Of a stretch of DNA of 64,000 bases, positions 61,494 through 64,000 are shown piece after piece. Within the stretch, counting starts at the first letter, position 1. Every line of letters starts with the position of its first letter. The notes under the pieces were generated by a model. It was not told the DNA's origin, searched no databases, and was given only the letters and a program-made list of their open reading frames with translations. Source of the stretch: Sphingobium abikonense NBRC 16140 (GTDB lineage: Bacteria > Pseudomonadota > Alphaproteobacteria > Sphingomonadales > Sphingomonadaceae); contig NZ_BCYT01000006.1 of NCBI RefSeq assembly GCF_001598335.1, forward strand, positions 224,069 to 288,068, given 5' to 3'. The position numbers and the translations under genes are program-made.

Positions 61494-62378
61494 TTAGATG
61501 CAGCGCATCTCCGCCGACATCTGATCGCGGATATGATCGATGGCCGCCCGAATTTTTGGCATCAAATGCCGGCGTCGGGGATAAACGGCCCAAATCGGTT
61601 CTTCGTCCGGCCTTAAGCCAGGAAGGACCAGCCTCAGCTGTCCGCTGCGAATATGCGGCAAAACATAAAATTCCGGAAGCTGGCAAATGCCCATGCCCGC
61701 GAGGCACGCATCCACCACCGCATGGCCGCTATTGCAGCGAAAACGAGCGTTGGGCCGGTAAAGCAGCGTTTTGCCGTCGACTTTGAAATGCCATGTCGGG
61801 CTTGTGCCAGCGACGCAGTCATGGCGGTCGAGATCTTCAACGCATATGAGCGCCGGCGCGCGGTCCAGATAGGCGGGGGCCGCGCATGTCAGAAAGGATC
61901 GATCGCCAATCTTCGTACCCATCAGGCGCGTGTCGGTCAGCGCGCCCGTGCGGATCGCAAGGTCATGTCCCTCCACGATCAGGTCCACGACCCTGTTGGT
62001 CAAATCCAGGGTGACGCTTAAGCGGGGATGCCGCACGGCAAAGCGGCGCATGATGGGAGCGAGAAACCGTTCGCCCATGGCCGTGGAGCAGGTGAGCCGC
62101 AACTCGCCTTGGGGTTCGCTTTCCTCATGGATGAGCGCCAGCATGTCCTCCCTGTCCGCGATCAGCTGCCGGCAATGATCGAGCAGCGACCGGCCAGTAT
62201 CGCTCAGCCTGACGACGCGGGTCGTACGGTGGAAAAGCCGAGTATCCAGGCGTTGCTCCATATCGTGGATGGCACGGCTGATATGCGATGGAGACACGCC
62301 CAGTGCCCGCGCTCCGCCAATGAAAGAGCCAGCGGTCGCGACTGCGACAAATTCGTCAATCCCGTCCCAACCTGACAT
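61494..62378 (-). CDS. LysR-family transcriptional regulator
   Basis: I prefer the ATG at 62378, which opens with MSGWDGIDEFVAVATAGSF as LysR proteins usually do; an ATG 12 codons earlier is possible. The helix-turn-helix is at residues 5-63 (ALGVSPSHISRAIHDMEQRL, FHRTTRVVRLSDTG). The effector domain follows (about 90-290) and ends with VYPRRRHLMPKIRAAIDHI, a pattern of the AaeR/DmlR-like group. It is transcribed in the same direction as uxaA, 125 nt upstream of it, and divergently from the formaldehyde dehydrogenase gene. Which one it controls is undecided. Confidence 0.86.
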   Translation of the reverse strand: MSGWDGIDEFVAVATAGSFIGGARALGVSPSHISRAIHDMEQRLDTRLFHRTTRVVRLSDTGRSLLDHCRQLIADREDMLALIHEESEPQGELRLTCSTAMGERFLAPIMRRFAVRHPRLSVTLDLTNRVVDLIVEGHDLAIRTGALTDTRLMGTKIGDRSFLTCAAPAYLDRAPALICVEDLDRHDCVAGTSPTWHFKVDGKTLLYRPNARFRCNSGHAVVDACLAGMGICQLPEFYVLPHIRSGQLRLVLPGLRPDEEPIWAVYPRRRHLMPKIRAAIDHIRDQMSAEMRCI

Positions 62379-62527
62379 GCTATTGTCCCAAATATGGCGC
62401 GATGAATTTTCCATCGGAAGCCTTATGCCATTTTGGGGATAGTGATAACAGGCATTGAACGGGTGAATGAGACAATCGGTTTAACATGCAATTCTGCACG
62501 CCGAACCAGTCTATCAAGGAGTTGAGC

Positions 62528-63640
62528 ATGAAGACGAGAGCCGCCGTAGCTTTTGCCGCGAAGACGCCGCTGGAAATCGTCGAGGTCGATCTGGAAGGAC
62601 CGAAAGCAGGCGAGGTGCTAGTCGAAATCATGGCGACGGGCATCTGCCATACCGACGCTTACACGCTGGACGGCTTTGACAGCGAGGGCATTTTCCCGTC
62701 AATCCTGGGTCATGAAGGTGCGGGCGTCGTCCGGGACATCGGCCCGGGCGTCACCAGCGTCAAGCCTGGCGACCATGTCATTCCACTTTACACCCCTGAA
62801 TGTCGCCAGTGCAAAAGCTGCCTGTCGGGCAAGACCAACCTGTGCACTGCGATCCGGGCTACCCAGGGGAAGGGCTTGATGCCTGATGGCACGACCCGCT
62901 TTTCCTACAAGGGTCAGCCGATCTTTCATTATATGGGCTGTTCCACTTTCTCCAACTTTACCGTGCTCCCCGAAATTGCGGTTGCGAAGATTCGCGAAGA
63001 TGCGCCCTTTGACAAGAGCTGCTATATCGGTTGCGGCGTTACGACCGGGGTAGGCGCTGTCATCAACAGCGCCAAGGTGACGCCCGGTTCGAACGTGATC
63101 GTTTTCGGTTTGGGCGGGATCGGCCTCAATGTCCTGCAGGCCGCCCGACTGGTTGGGGCCGACCGGATCATCGGGGTTGATATCAACGCGGACAAGGCCG
63201 AATGGGGCGAACGTTTTGGCATGACCCATTTCTACAACCCGGCTGGCAAAAGCACTGCGGATGTGGTCGCCGATCTGGTCGCGTTGACAGACGGGGGGGC
63301 GGATTACACGTTCGACTGCACAGGCAATACCGAAGTCATGCGCCAGGCGCTGGAGGCATGCCATCGCGGTTGGGGCGTTTCCACGGTGATCGGCGTCGCG
63401 GAAGCAGGTAAGGAAATCTCGACGCGCCCATTCCAGTTGGTCACGGGCCGGGTTTGGCAGGGTAGCGCCTTTGGTGGCGCCAAGGGACGGACAGACGTGC
63501 CCAAGATCGTGGATTGGTACATGAACGGCAAAATCGAAATCGATCCAATGATCACCCATTTCCTGAATTTGGAAGATATCAACAAGGGGTTCGATCTGAT
63601 GCATGCGGGCGAAAGCATCCGATCGGTCGTGGTCTTCTAA
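62528..63640 (+). CDS. frmA: S-(hydroxymethyl)glutathione dehydrogenase / class III alcohol dehydrogenase
   Basis: The zinc, NAD-dependent enzyme (370 residues) oxidises S-hydroxymethylglutathione, the adduct of formaldehyde and glutathione. AAGGAG lies 6 nt before the ATG at 62528. Catalytic zinc motifs are [12 protein letters not shown] and GHEGAG. The structural zinc cysteines are in [16 protein letters not shown], the nucleotide-binding stretch is [14 protein letters not shown], and the C-terminal part ends in [10 protein letters not shown]. The S-formylglutathione hydrolase gene starts 100 nt downstream, giving the standard two-step formaldehyde detoxification pair that ends in formate. 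Confidence 0.95.
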   Translation: MKTRAAVAFAAKTPLEIVEVDLEGPKAGEVLVEIMATGICHTDAYTLDGFDSEGIFPSILGHEGAGVVRDIGPGVTSVKPGDHVIPLYTPECRQCKSCLSGKTNLCTAIRATQGKGLMPDGTTRFSYKGQPIFHYMGCSTFSNFTVLPEIAVAKIREDAPFDKSCYIGCGVTTGVGAVINSAKVTPGSNVIVFGLGGIGLNVLQAARLVGADRIIGVDINADKAEWGERFGMTHFYNPAGKSTADVVADLVALTDGGADYTFDCTGNTEVMRQALEACHRGWGVSTVIGVAEAGKEISTRPFQLVTGRVWQGSAFGGAKGRTDVPKIVDWYMNGKIEIDPMITHFLNLEDINKGFDLMHAGESIRSVVVF

Positions 63641-63740
63641 TCCCACCGGGTCGGGAAGGGCAGGAGCGTCTGACCGTGGGTGCGGCGCCCTGGCCTTGGT
63701 CTGACCTCTTACCCCGGCCCATCTTTGCGGAGAGACAAGC

Positions 63741-64000
63741 ATGACGATCGAAACCGTGTCTGCCAACCAGAGCTTTGGCGGCGTGCAGGGTGTGTACAGG
63801 CACGCATCTTCAGCCACAGGGACGGACATGGTGTTTTCGGTTTTCGTGCCCCCGCATGAGGAAGGCGCGAAGCTGCCGGTCGTATGGTATCTGTCGGGCC
63901 TCACCTGCACCCATGCCAATGTGACGGAAAAGGGCGAATATCGCCGGCTGTGTTCGGAACTTGGCCTGATCTTCGTCGCACCCGATACCAGCCCGAGAGT
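63741..64000 (+). CDS. fghA: S-formylglutathione hydrolase, 5' fragment
   Basis: The reading frame is open from the ATG at 63741 to the right edge of the window (86 codons plus 2 nt), so the gene is truncated only by the window. The fragment encodes ANQSFGGVQGVYRHAS, VFVPPHEEG and YLSGLTCTHANVTEKGEY, which match the esterase-D/S-formylglutathione hydrolase N-terminus. GGAGAGA precedes the ATG. It would hydrolyse the product of the upstream dehydrogenase to formate and glutathione. The catalytic Ser, Asp and His lie beyond the window. Confidence 0.93.
   Translation, partial: MTIETVSANQSFGGVQGVYRHASSATGTDMVFSVFVPPHEEGAKLPVVWYLSGLTCTHANVTEKGEYRRLCSELGLIFVAPDTSPR

Noticed and set aside
1..64000. 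tRNA or rRNA genes, integrase or attachment sites, transposases
   Set aside because: I looked for CCA-ended cloverleaf pieces, rRNA-like blocks and transposase or integrase motifs and saw none. A covariance-model search would be decisive.

Overview
The window looks like chromosomal DNA of a sphingomonad (Alphaproteobacteria, Sphingomonadaceae, for example Sphingobium or Sphingomonas). The grounds are high GC, three large TonB-dependent outer-membrane receptors, many exported glycan- and amide-cleaving enzymes, the SapC/cupin/tryptophan-halogenase genes beside a receptor, and tightly overlapping operons. I see no rRNA, tRNA, CRISPR array, insertion sequence or phage gene.

Region 1 (1-21.2 kb) reads as a peptidoglycan and D-amino-acid salvage district. 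It holds a D-glutamate catabolic pair (dgcN plus the first 19 codons of dgcA) with a LysR regulator, an exported N-acyl-D-amino-acid deacylase, a TonB receptor, an exported penicillin-acylase-type amidase and a D,D-carboxypeptidase (dacB). After a small RHH/ParE-type toxin-antitoxin pair comes a divergent amino-sugar cluster. Leftward it has murQ, a GntR/UTRA regulator, an AmpG-like permease and a serine hydrolase. Rightward it has a SIS-type glucosamine-6-phosphate deaminase, nagA, a respiratory D-lactate dehydrogenase and a BadF-type amino-sugar kinase. The four rightward genes are coupled by 4-nt stop/start overlaps. MurQ releases D-lactate, so the dehydrogenase inside the cluster makes metabolic sense.

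Region 2 (21.2-43.3 kb) is a plant-hemicellulose utilisation locus without SusD. It contains GH3, an esterase, GH9, a TonB receptor, tryptophan halogenase, SapC, a JmjC-like cupin, a sialate-esterase-like (probably CE20) acetylesterase, a cation/proton antiporter, GH27 and two GH43 enzymes. Four 14-bp sites matching TGATAGCGCTATCA (one perfect, three 12/14) lie upstream of its transcription units. They suggest one LacI-type regulon whose regulator is not in the window.

Region 3 (43.3-48.7 kb) encodes a possible periplasmic oxidation route. A Tat-type glucose-fructose-oxidoreductase-like protein and an SMP-30 lactonase would make aldonate, which gntT would import and gntK phosphorylate. A LuxR-type HTH-only protein and a FadR-type GntR protein are the local regulators.

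Region 4 (48.7-59.8 kb) has two ~1010-residue paralogues, each a tandem beta-helix joined to an SMP-30-like propeller, flanking a TonB receptor and followed by a GH35 enzyme. I know of no characterised protein with this architecture, and this is the best candidate in the window for an undescribed system.

Region 5 (59.8-64 kb) has an altronate-dehydratase gene broken by one frameshift, a LysR regulator, and the glutathione-dependent formaldehyde pathway (class III alcohol dehydrogenase, then S-formylglutathione hydrolase cut by the window edge).
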